8,079 bases of DNA from Erysipelotrichaceae bacterium (GCA_021200395.1 JAJQGQ010000234.1:1-8079); one strand, 5' to 3'. Positions 1 through 5,945 are shown, counted from the first letter of the stretch. The notes: generated from the sequence alone by a model not told the origin. A program made the numbers and translations.

Positions 1-1
1 G

Positions 2-39
2 TATACTTTTTGACAGTATAAGAAAGATTTAAAGATACT
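2..39 (+). promoter_or_regulatory. Candidate promoter with overlapping dyad, sipW operon
   Basis: A perfect -35 box TTGACA lies at 10-15 and a 4/6 -10 box GATACT at 34-39, with an 18-bp spacer. This would start transcription near position 46, giving a short leader that begins about at the ribosome binding site. An inverted repeat TATACT (2-7) / AGTATA (15-20) straddles the -35 box and could be an operator. ATACTTT also recurs as a direct repeat at 3-9 and 35-41. The TATACT at 2-7 could itself be the -10 of a promoter whose -35 lies outside the window. Confidence 0.45.
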
Positions 40-46
40 TTGTTTT

Positions 47-53
47 AAGGAAG
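47..53 (+). promoter_or_regulatory. Ribosome binding site fixing the TTG start of sipW
   Basis: AAGGAAG ends 9 nt before the TTG at 63-65. No in-frame ATG lies between the TTG and the catalytic region (the next Met is the one of the SSSM motif), so the non-ATG start is needed to keep the first membrane segment. Confidence 0.7.
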
Positions 54-62
54 TGTTTTAAT

Positions 63-620
63 TTGAATAAAATATCCAGTTTTTTGAAATCATTTCAAAA
101 GAATGACATCATCATAACTATTATCGATTTTATCACAACTTTTATAACAGCTTTTATCGCCATCATAGCTATAGCACTTGTGGTGATTAATTTAATAGGA
201 TGGCATGTGTTTTCTATTGATAGTTCAAGTATGACACCTGCTTATCCAATCAATACACTTGTAATCGTACAAAATGTTGATGCTAGTGAAATCCAAGTTG
301 GTGATGTTATTACTTATGTTTTAAATGATGATGGTGTTCTTGTTACTCATAGAGTTGTCAATAAAAATAATGCAAATGAAACTTTTATTACTAAGGGAGA
401 TGCCAATAATGTTGAGGATGCTTCACCAGTTAGTTTCAATAATGTTATTGGTAAGGTTGTATTAGGTTTTCCTATAGCAGGAGGTGTTCTTAGAATCATT
501 ACTGCTAGTGAAAATAGAATAATTGTTATTCTTTGTATCATTATTTTATTCATGTTTTCTTTTATATGGGACATGATTGCAAGGAAAAGAAAGTCTAAGG
601 GAAAGGAGGAAGAAAAGTGA
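63..620 (+). CDS. sipW: SipW-type signal peptidase I (ER-type)
   Basis: Membrane-bound signal peptidase that would cleave signal peptides of exported proteins, probably the three products encoded just downstream. It has 185 residues, a normal size for the SipW family. A hydrophobic segment spans about residues 20-46 and is followed by the catalytic region: Ser56 in SSSM (nucleophile box), His96 in VTHRVV, and Asp113 in TKGDAN. His in place of the usual bacterial Lys general base marks the archaeal/ER-like class to which Bacillus SipW belongs. A second membrane segment (about 152-170) and a basic tail (ARKRKSKGK) end the protein. The gene starts with TTG and overlaps the next gene by 4 nt (GTGA). 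In Bacillus, SipW processes TasA and TapA; the TasA-like neighbours here support the same role. Identification as an ER-type peptidase is firm; substrate assignment is inferred from linkage. Confidence 0.9.
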   Translation: MNKISSFLKSFQKNDIIITIIDFITTFITAFIAIIAIALVVINLIGWHVFSIDSSSMTPAYPINTLVIVQNVDASEIQVGDVITYVLNDDGVLVTHRVVNKNNANETFITKGDANNVEDASPVSFNNVIGKVVLGFPIAGGVLRIITASENRIIVILCIIILFMFSFIWDMIARKRKSKGKEEEK

Positions 621-1219
621 GAGCAAGCCAGAAATTTATGATAGCCTGTCTTTTGATGGCCGTTATTGCTTTGACGAGTGTAACATCTTCGATATCACTT
701 TTAAAGGGAAGTTCAGATAATGTGGTGAATACATTTACCTTTGAAACTGAGGAAGGCACGATTGCTATAAAACTTGATGAAACAGATATTGATGATTCAA
801 GTAAACGTACTGATAAGAATGATTATACACTTACAAAAGGCTGTACTATTTCAAAAGATCCAACGGCTACAATTGTTGGTGGAAGCGTTGATTCATATGT
901 ATTTATTTATGTAGATAATCCATTATCAGATGACTTTACTATCAATTTTAGTGATTCATGGACTTTAGTGGCTAGTGAAGATAACAAGTTATTGTATATG
1001 TACAATGATATCGTTGTTTCATCAGAAGATGATCAAGTATTGACACCATTATTTACAACAATAATAGTATCTGAAGATATTACTGATGAAGAAATAGCAT
1101 CATTTGGTACTAAGACAATGACTTTACAGGCATTTGCAGTAGGAACTGACATCACTCAAGAGGAAGCTATTAATGAAGCCATGAGTGAATTTGGATTTAG
1201 CTCTTCAAGCAACAATTAA
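617..1219 (+). CDS. TasA/camelysin-like secreted fibre-type protein
   Basis: A 200-residue exported protein, likely a SipW substrate and extracellular fibre or matrix subunit. An N-terminal hydrophobic signal (about residues 7-29) ends in SSISLLKGSS, followed by VVNTFTF (36-42) and IAIKLDE (49-55). This is the strand pattern N-x-F ... I-x-L-x-E seen after the cleavage site in TasA and camelysin-type proteins. The turn TLTKGCTISKDPTATI (71-86) matches the family's conserved G-x-x-x-x-KDP-T segment, then SYVFIYV (93-99), and near the end MTLQAFAVGTD (168-178). The last two parts recur in the 570-residue protein downstream (DKDPTIT, SYVYVEV, LTFQAYIIQAD), so the two are paralogous over this domain. 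There is no sortase motif or C-terminal membrane segment. GTG start, preceded by AAGGAGG at 603-609 and overlapping sipW by 4 nt. Family placement is good; fibre formation is inferred. Confidence 0.75.
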   Translation: MRASQKFMIACLLMAVIALTSVTSSISLLKGSSDNVVNTFTFETEEGTIAIKLDETDIDDSSKRTDKNDYTLTKGCTISKDPTATIVGGSVDSYVFIYVDNPLSDDFTINFSDSWTLVASEDNKLLYMYNDIVVSSEDDQVLTPLFTTIIVSEDITDEEIASFGTKTMTLQAFAVGTDITQEEAINEAMSEFGFSSSSNN

Positions 1220-1268
1220 GAAGATCTAATAAGATATTAAAAATTAATTATGAAAGGGATGAGACTTA

Positions 1269-1601
1269 ATGATACGCAGAAATCACTTTACCTCAAAATG
1301 TATGTTGTTGATTATATCTGTAATCATTGTTTGTTGTGTCTCTATAAAAGGCACTCTTTCCCTAGATTCATCTTTATCCAACATGTGTGTGAATACTTTT
1401 AGCTTTTCATTAGTTTTAGAACCAACAGATGAACAAGACAGTACTACTCAAGACACAACGACTACTGATACTTCGACTGTTAATACAAATACTAAAACTA
1501 ATGATGATACAATGATCAATTACATACTTTTAGCAATGCTTATAAGTATTGCAGGTTTAGCAATATGTTGGACAAAAGAGAATAAGAACGATGAAAACTA
1601 A
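1269..1601 (+). CDS. Small SipW-substrate-like membrane-tethered protein with Thr-rich linker
   Basis: A 110-residue protein of unknown function. It has a basic start (MIRRNHFTSK), a hydrophobic export segment (about 11-26), then GTLSLDSSLS and CVNTFSFSLVLEP (40-52). That segment lines up with VVNTFTF...IKLDE of the preceding protein. It is followed directly by a Thr/Asp/Asn-rich stretch (about 53-80) and a hydrophobic segment (about 83-100) with a short polar tail. The globular TasA-like domain is missing altogether. The sequence before the last hydrophobic segment (NTKTNDD, 74-80) resembles an LPKTGD-type sorting region but lacks Leu, Pro and Gly, so membrane anchoring rather than sortase anchoring is expected. 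ATG start with GAAAGGG 10 nt upstream, 49 nt after the previous gene and 23 nt before the next. A truncated paralogue is possible, but an intact frame, its own ribosome binding site and a coherent anchor argue for a real gene. Confidence 0.7.
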   Translation: MIRRNHFTSKCMLLIISVIIVCCVSIKGTLSLDSSLSNMCVNTFSFSLVLEPTDEQDSTTQDTTTTDTSTVNTNTKTNDDTMINYILLAMLISIAGLAICWTKENKNDEN

Positions 1602-1624
1602 AAAATTAAAGAGGGAGAAAAATT

Positions 1625-3337
1625 ATGGCAACAAGTAAAAAAAGTATAGCTACTAAAGCATCAGCTGTAGTATTAGCTGTAGCTTTGTTATTTGGTTTAG
1701 GAAGCTATTCGTATTTAACGAGTACTTCTGGCGAAGTAATCAATGAATTTGAAAAAAATAATAATGATGTTGAACTAGATGAAACAACTGGTGATGATTA
1801 TGATATCGTACCAGGGACTAGTCAGGATAAGGATCCAACAATCACAGCGACTTATACATTAAATTCATATGTATATGTGGAAGTTACTGATGCTACAGAT
1901 GATTTAGTAACTTGGTACATCGCAAATGGTTGGGCATTACTTTCTGAAGAAACTGATAGTAATGGTGTTACTACATCAGTATATTATATGCTATTAGAAG
2001 CAAACTATGATTCTTCTGCTTGGACACAAATAGATGATTCTAGTGATGCTCATAATAGATGGTTTACTTATACTGATTCAAATGGTGTTGTTTATTATTA
2101 TAGATATTCAGACGGCACGTATGAAGCGGTTGTTCCTGTTCTTCAGGATAATACTGTATATTATTCTGCTTCAATTACTAATGAGGACATGGATGCAGTT
2201 GATGGTGATATAACTTTAACATTCCAAGCTTATATTATTCAAGCAGATCCGTTTGCTGATGCTGAAAATGCATGGTTAGCATTAAATGGCGATGGTGTAG
2301 TTATCAATGACAACACAGGTATTGTATATACAGATGCCTCTACTGCTGTAGCAACTGCAATAAGTGAGGCAGAAGATGGAGAAACTGTTAGATTACTTAC
2401 TAATAATTTAAGTGTAACTGATGATCTTGCAATTAATAATGATATAACATTAGATTTGGATGGATATACACTCAATACATCTCATTTTATGGTTTATAAT
2501 GATGCAAATCTTGTTATACAAGATGGAACATTAAACTGCACTACTGGTATTGCACAATATAATGTAACATATGGTGAGAGTGACTTAACATTAAATGATG
2601 TTGATTTAGTTGTTACTAGTGGTTTTGCTATACAATATTATAATGGTACTATAACAATAGACAAAGATTCTAGCGTCACAAATAATGGTAGTAACACATA
2701 TGCAATAGCTTTATACCCTTTTGATGCTGATGATTTTGTAACATTAAATGTTTATGGTACAATTTCAGCAACTGGTTCTAGTTCATATGCTATCGGAAGT
2801 AATGCAGATACTAATAATTATGCAGGTGATACACTTATTAATATCTATGACAATGCCAATATAACTGCTACTGATTGTGCAATATATCATCCGCAAAGAG
2901 GAATTATGAATATATATGGTGGTACTATATCAGGATATTGTGGAATAATTACTGTTGGTGGTACAACAAATATATATGATGGTACCATTATTGGTACAGC
3001 AAATGATCTTGATTATAAGAGTGGAGCATCACGTCCTCATTCGAATGGCTCAGCAATAATTGTATTTGCAGGAACAAGTGGTTACTCAAACAATACAGTT
3101 AATATCAGTGGTGGTACATTTCAAAGTACATATTGTTATGGCTTATGGACTGATGCTTTAAGTGGTGCTCCTCGAACAGCAACTATTAATATTACTGGTG
3201 GTACTTTTAATGGTGTTGCATTATCAGAAAGTGATTCACATTATACAAACGTTAATCAAACTTATAGTAGTTCAGCTGGAGAATATGCCGTATCTAATGC
3301 AGGCGTTTCTTATGTGACTATTAATGATAATCGTTAA
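1625..3337 (+). CDS. TasA-like/beta-helix surface protein
   Basis: A 570-residue exported protein with two parts. Residues 1-27 form a signal segment (KKSIATKAS then a hydrophobic run). SYSYLTSTSG and VINEF (38-42), VELDET (49-54), the turn IVPGTSQDKDPTIT (61-74), SYVYVEV (81-87) and LTFQAYIIQADPF (198-210) make a TasA/camelysin-like domain, widened by a Tyr/Trp-rich insert (about 95-180). From about residue 236 the chain becomes a right-handed beta-helix of pectate-lyase-like fold. Irregular rungs of about 20-45 residues carry N-[IV]-x-x-G-T type motifs at 375, 429, 449, 493 and 522, plus VIQDGTL near 297. No catalytic motif is recognised, and the C-terminus has no anchor. Its ATG follows AGAGGGA by 8 nt, and it is the last gene before the terminator. 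It could be a decorated fibre subunit or a glycan-binding adhesin; both are inference. Confidence 0.75.
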   Translation: MATSKKSIATKASAVVLAVALLFGLGSYSYLTSTSGEVINEFEKNNNDVELDETTGDDYDIVPGTSQDKDPTITATYTLNSYVYVEVTDATDDLVTWYIANGWALLSEETDSNGVTTSVYYMLLEANYDSSAWTQIDDSSDAHNRWFTYTDSNGVVYYYRYSDGTYEAVVPVLQDNTVYYSASITNEDMDAVDGDITLTFQAYIIQADPFADAENAWLALNGDGVVINDNTGIVYTDASTAVATAISEAEDGETVRLLTNNLSVTDDLAINNDITLDLDGYTLNTSHFMVYNDANLVIQDGTLNCTTGIAQYNVTYGESDLTLNDVDLVVTSGFAIQYYNGTITIDKDSSVTNNGSNTYAIALYPFDADDFVTLNVYGTISATGSSSYAIGSNADTNNYAGDTLINIYDNANITATDCAIYHPQRGIMNIYGGTISGYCGIITVGGTTNIYDGTIIGTANDLDYKSGASRPHSNGSAIIVFAGTSGYSNNTVNISGGTFQSTYCYGLWTDALSGAPRTATINITGGTFNGVALSESDSHYTNVNQTYSSSAGEYAVSNAGVSYVTINDNR

Positions 3338-3347
3338 ATACTAAAAC

Positions 3348-3377
3348 AAGAGCTAAGGTCAATCCTTAGCTCTTTTC
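3348..3377. terminator. Bidirectional Rho-independent terminator
   Basis: AAGAGCTAAGG (3348-3358) and CCTTAGCTCTT (3364-3374) form a perfect 11-bp stem with the loop TCAAT. On the + strand the stem runs into TTTT (3373-3376); on the - strand it runs into GTTTTAG. It lies 11 nt after the stop of the beta-helix protein gene and abuts the stop codon of the convergent antitoxin-like gene, so it most likely ends both transcripts. The U-tracts are short on both sides. Confidence 0.85.
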
Positions 3378-3996
3378 ATATAAATTCATATATTAATCCA
3401 CTTCTTATCATCATATTCATTGCATGATTTGAAAAATAAGGTAAATATTCAATAACCATTTCCCTTGTAAGATGGGTTTTATGAATGTAAGGAATTAATA
3501 TTTCATATTTATATTTATTGACTGTATATAAGGGAATATTTTCAAATAGTTCAAAGAATTGTAATGCCTTAACATTTTCGTTATTAATATCTAAACGGCT
3601 TTTATATAAAATGAGTTTTCTGCCATGTAACTCTATTATTCTTTTTTTAGAAGCTGTTTTATTTGAAGTGATTGTTAGTACATTGGGCATTTGTGTAGTA
3701 AGACCAATCACATTTTCAAAATAAAGTCCAGAAAAATAGCCAAATACTTCATTATTGTTAGATATATATTTCTTTTCCATAACATCTTCAAAATCAAGTG
3801 CTGATTCACCAAAAATCGATTGTGTTGGAATATAATAAATACCACGCTCATAACGTTTAATTTGATGGTAGTGTTCAAGTCTACATAGTTTTTGTCTAAT
3901 ATTTTCTTTGCTTAAGTTATTATAGTGAATATCTGATATAAAGATGGGGTTATCGACACCAAAAGTATCTTCTAAATATTTCATAAAATCTATCAT
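3376..3996 (-). CDS. AbiEi/DUF6088-like antitoxin-type protein, orphan
   Basis: A 206-residue protein resembling the AbiEi-type antitoxins of type IV toxin-antitoxin systems. The N-terminal part is a winged-helix-like DNA-binding region: LSKENIRQKLCRLEHYHQI (28-46), then KRYERGIYYIP (47-57) and FGES (62-65). The central part GYFSGLYFENVIGLTTQMPN (86-105) followed by LTITSNKT (107-114) and RKLILYKSR (126-134) matches the conserved AbiEi core, where a Gly-rich 'sG..a...GLTtQ.P' segment precedes a 't.n' strand. The first ATG is preferred because AAGGAGGA (4003-4010, reverse strand) sits 6 nt upstream. No AbiEii-type nucleotidyltransferase toxin lies on either side. A weak promoter for it may exist (see 4029-4055). 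Its role could be transcriptional repression or a leftover antitoxin. The family call is from remembered motif patterns and moderately sure. Confidence 0.7.
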   Translation of the reverse strand: MIDFMKYLEDTFGVDNPIFISDIHYNNLSKENIRQKLCRLEHYHQIKRYERGIYYIPTQSIFGESALDFEDVMEKKYISNNNEVFGYFSGLYFENVIGLTTQMPNVLTITSNKTASKKRIIELHGRKLILYKSRLDINNENVKALQFFELFENIPLYTVNKYKYEILIPYIHKTHLTREMVIEYLPYFSNHAMNMMIRSGLIYEFI

Positions 3997-4002
3997 ACTT
4001 TG

Positions 4003-4010
4003 TCCTCCTT
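4003..4010 (-). promoter_or_regulatory. Strong ribosome binding site of the antitoxin-like gene
   Basis: Reading the minus strand, AAGGAGGA lies 6 nt before the ATG at 3996-3994. It selects that ATG over the in-frame ATG four codons later (MIDFM). Confidence 0.8.
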
Positions 4011-4028
4011 GTTTTTGATATTTAGCTC

Positions 4029-4055
4029 ATGATAATTTCTATGAAAAAATGTCTA
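4029..4055 (-). promoter_or_regulatory. Weak candidate promoter of the antitoxin-like gene
   Basis: On the minus strand TAGACA (4055-4050) resembles a -35 and TATCAT (4034-4029) a -10, but the spacer is only 15 bp. The position suits a transcript starting about 25-30 nt before the coding start. No better minus-strand candidate was found in this intergenic region. Confidence 0.25.
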
Positions 4056-4059
4056 ATCG

Positions 4060-4068
4060 TGTTATAAT
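4060..4068 (+). promoter_or_regulatory. Candidate extended -10 promoter P1 upstream of mutM
   Basis: TGTTATAAT carries a perfect TATAAT (4063-4068) with the TGn extension. The expected -35 position shows no good box, as tolerated by extended -10 promoters. Transcription would begin near 4075, at the left edge of the dyad at 4071-4110, giving a leader of about 115 nt before mutM. Confidence 0.5.
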
Positions 4069-4070
4069 GG

Positions 4071-4110
4071 TGAAGATGATGAAGTTTGATAAAACTATCA
4101 ATCATCTTTA
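4071..4110. repeat. 40-bp interrupted inverted repeat in divergent region
   Basis: The outer arms AAGATGAT (4073-4080) and ATCATCTT (4101-4108) are perfectly complementary and extend by a G-T and a T-A pair. Inside, AGTTT (4083-4087) pairs with AAACT (4092-4096) around GATA; an alternative inner pairing is TTGAT (4086-4090) with ATCAA (4097-4101). As RNA it would be a hairpin right at the 5' end of a P1 transcript; as DNA it could be an operator between the divergent genes. The following TTTATAGTTATTAT is too broken for a convincing terminator. Confidence 0.6.
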
Positions 4111-4131
4111 TAGTTATTATATCATAAAGTA

Positions 4132-4140
4132 TGCTATAAG
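4132..4140 (+). promoter_or_regulatory. Candidate extended -10 promoter P2 upstream of mutM
   Basis: TGCTATAAG has a 5/6 match to TATAAT (4135-4140) plus the TGn extension, with no clear -35. Transcription would begin near 4147, leaving a leader of about 45 nt before the mutM start. It could act together with or instead of P1. Confidence 0.4.
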
Positions 4141-4191
4141 TAAATAAATATTTGCAATGAATGAATTTTATATAGAAATGAAGGGAATAAG

Positions 4192-5001
4192 ATGCCTGAA
4201 TTACCAGAAGTAGAAACAGTTAGACAAACTTTAAGAAGGTTTATATTGAATCGTCAAATTATAGGAATGGATATTTATTATCCCAAGATGATTGAAAGTG
4301 ATATTGATGATTTTTATAGATTAGTGAATCAGCATTTTATTGAAGTGGATAGATTAGGAAAGTATTTGATTTTTATTTTAGATGATAATGCTTTTATTTC
4401 ACATTTAAGAATGGAAGGAAAATATCATATTGTTGAAAGCTGCGAACCTATTACTAAGCATACTCATGTTTCTTTTCATTTGGATAATGGCCAAGATTTA
4501 AGATATTTGGATACGCGTAAGTTTGGCAGAATGAGGTTGGTGGATAAGGATCATTATTTAGAGGAATTACCTTTATCTAAGCTAGGTAAAGAACCATTTG
4601 ATATAAGTACTGATGAATTATATGATTTATTGCATCGTAGTTCTTTATCTCTTAAAGCAGCTTTGCTTAATCAAAATATTATGAGTGGTATCGGTAATAT
4701 ATATGCGAATGAAATATGTTTTGCAATGCATATTGATCCTCGCACAAAGGCTTCTAGATTATCTAAGAAAAGATGCAATGAATTAAGAGAAGTAGCTATA
4801 GATATCTTAAATAGAGCAATTCAACAGGGTGGAACAACTGTTTCAACTTTTGACTCTAATGGGATTCATGGTTTGTTTCAAATAGAATTACAAGTTCATG
4901 GTAGAGATAAATGCCCTGAATGTGGAAGTCAAATAAAGAAAATATATATTAATCAAAGAGGAACTTATTTTTGTCCTACATGTCAAAAGAGGAGGTATTA
5001 G
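4192..5001 (+). CDS. mutM: MutM/Fpg formamidopyrimidine-DNA glycosylase
   Basis: Base-excision repair enzyme that removes 8-oxoguanine and formamidopyrimidines and nicks the abasic site. The 269 residues match the usual length. After Met removal the N-terminus is PELPEVETV, giving the catalytic Pro and Glu. Lys57 in LGKYLIF is the conserved second catalytic Lys, HLRMEGKY (71-78) holds the Met that fills the DNA gap, and YLDTRKFGRM (105-114) and SGIGNIYANE (165-174) are family hallmarks. The C-terminal zinc finger has Cys241, Cys244, Cys261 and Cys264 with the INQRGTYF loop containing the conserved DNA-binding Arg256. All key residues are present. ATG start with AAGGGA 5 nt upstream. It is the first gene of a five-gene run; in Bacillus mutM also stands near coaE, dnaB and dnaI. 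Confidence 0.97.
   Translation: MPELPEVETVRQTLRRFILNRQIIGMDIYYPKMIESDIDDFYRLVNQHFIEVDRLGKYLIFILDDNAFISHLRMEGKYHIVESCEPITKHTHVSFHLDNGQDLRYLDTRKFGRMRLVDKDHYLEELPLSKLGKEPFDISTDELYDLLHRSSLSLKAALLNQNIMSGIGNIYANEICFAMHIDPRTKASRLSKKRCNELREVAIDILNRAIQQGGTTVSTFDSNGIHGLFQIELQVHGRDKCPECGSQIKKIYINQRGTYFCPTCQKRRY
4990..4995 (+). promoter_or_regulatory. Ribosome binding site inside the mutM end, fixing the oxidoreductase start
   Basis: AGGAGG sits within the last codons of mutM, 8 nt before the ATG at 5004-5006. This makes 5004 (or the adjacent GTG at 5001) the true start, rather than an upstream in-frame TTG at 4971 that has no such site. Confidence 0.8.
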
Positions 5002-5003
5002 TG

Positions 5004-5945
5004 ATGATTCATTGGGGTATTATTGGATATGGTAGAATTGCCCAAAGATTTGAAAAAGGTTTATCTTATAGTACAAATGGCAAGCTTTATGCGATAGGTA
5101 CAAAATCCCAATATCAAAAAGCTATGGATAGCCATCCTGAATGTCATATTTATACTGATTATGATGCATTAATTGATGATGAAAACATTGATGCAATCTA
5201 TATTGCTTTACCTCATAAATATCATTATCAATGGGTTAAAAAAGCATTACTTAATCATAAAGCAGTATTGGTGGAAAAGCCTTCGACATTATCAGTGGAT
5301 GAAATTATAGAATTATGTGAGATAAGTGAAAGAAATCATGTTTTCTTTATGGAAGCAATGAAATCGAGATTTATTCCTATGGTTAATGAGTTAAAGAAAT
5401 TATTGGATCAAGGTATTATCGGAAATATCAAATATATAGAGAATAGTTTTTGTTATAATACAGAGTATAATGAACATAGTTATCTTTTTGATAAATATCA
5501 AGGTGGAGCTTTATATGATGTCGGTATTTATAATATAGCGATGATTCTAGATTTAATCAAAAAACCAATCTTAGATATAAAAGTAGAATATATAAAAAAA
5601 TATGATGTTGATGTTGATGATAAAGTCACTTTGATATATGATGATTGTCAAGTCGTCATGCATAATGCGATTATGAGTGATTATGATACGTCTATGATCA
5701 TTGTTGGTGAAAAAGGACAAATAGAATTATCACCATTTTATCGTCCTATTGATATAACAGTTACATATCATGATGGACATATGGAGACATATCATAAGGA
5801 ATATGAATTTGATGATTTTTATGGAGAAATTGAAGCTGTTCATCAAGGTATTAACAACAATACATATGAAAGTAAACGATATACACATCAGGATATGATT
5901 GATGGTATAAAATTAATGATACAGATAAAGGAAATGATGTTATGA
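5004..5945 (+). CDS. Gfo/Idh/MocA-family NAD(P)-dependent oxidoreductase
   Basis: A 313-residue cytoplasmic oxidoreductase. The Rossmann N-terminus WGIIGYGRIA (4-13) has the GxGxxA dinucleotide motif. DAIYIALPHKYHYQW (63-77) and LVEKPSTL (89-96) with the family's EKP Lys92 follow, and GGALYDVGIYNI (167-178) is the substrate-side motif. Tyr176 stands where many members have His, a pattern shared with dihydrodiol dehydrogenase-like members. The C-terminal half supplies the usual open beta-sheet domain. The substrate cannot be read from the sequence; a sugar or sugar-derived compound is typical of the family. It starts 2 nt after mutM (AGGAGG inside mutM) and its stop overlaps coaE (ATGA), so it is probably co-translated with both. 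Its functional link to repair and replication genes is unclear. Confidence 0.9.
   Translation: MIHWGIIGYGRIAQRFEKGLSYSTNGKLYAIGTKSQYQKAMDSHPECHIYTDYDALIDDENIDAIYIALPHKYHYQWVKKALLNHKAVLVEKPSTLSVDEIIELCEISERNHVFFMEAMKSRFIPMVNELKKLLDQGIIGNIKYIENSFCYNTEYNEHSYLFDKYQGGALYDVGIYNIAMILDLIKKPILDIKVEYIKKYDVDVDDKVTLIYDDCQVVMHNAIMSDYDTSMIIVGEKGQIELSPFYRPIDITVTYHDGHMETYHKEYEFDDFYGEIEAVHQGINNNTYESKRYTHQDMIDGIKLMIQIKEMML

Noticed and set aside
347..574. Minus-strand open frame of 75 codons inside sipW
   Set aside because: It lies wholly within a well-supported gene on the other strand, with no recognisable motif and no good ribosome binding site.
1440..1500. Thr-codon-rich stretch considered as a microsatellite
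   Set aside because: No regular DNA period; it reads as a low-complexity Thr/Asp/Asn linker in an intact frame.
2239..2475. Minus-strand open frame of 78 codons inside the beta-helix protein gene
   Set aside because: Ser/Val/Leu-rich shadow of the Asn/Thr/Asp-rich coding strand; no independent support.
2900..3220. GGTGGTAC-type recurring DNA words considered as a tandem or CRISPR-like repeat
   Set aside because: Spacing is irregular and in frame with N-I-x-G-G-T rungs of the beta-helix, so the repetition is at the protein level.
1625..3337. Phage tailspike as an explanation of the beta-helix protein
   Set aside because: It has an export signal and a TasA-like N-terminal domain, and no phage genes are nearby.
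3518..3724. Plus-strand open frame of 68 codons antisense to the antitoxin-like gene, considered as a missing toxin
   Set aside because: Far too small for an AbiEii toxin, no family motif, and fully explained as the reverse of the AbiEi-like coding sequence.
4071..4125. Dyad read as a terminator or riboswitch
   Set aside because: No continuous U-tract follows, and the region is too short and simple to match any riboswitch class I know; kept only as a dyad of unknown role.
4971..5003. Longer oxidoreductase start at an in-frame TTG inside mutM
   Set aside because: The AGGAGG at 4990-4995 points to the ATG at 5004, and the Rossmann strand begins right after that ATG; the extra 11 residues would have no family counterpart.
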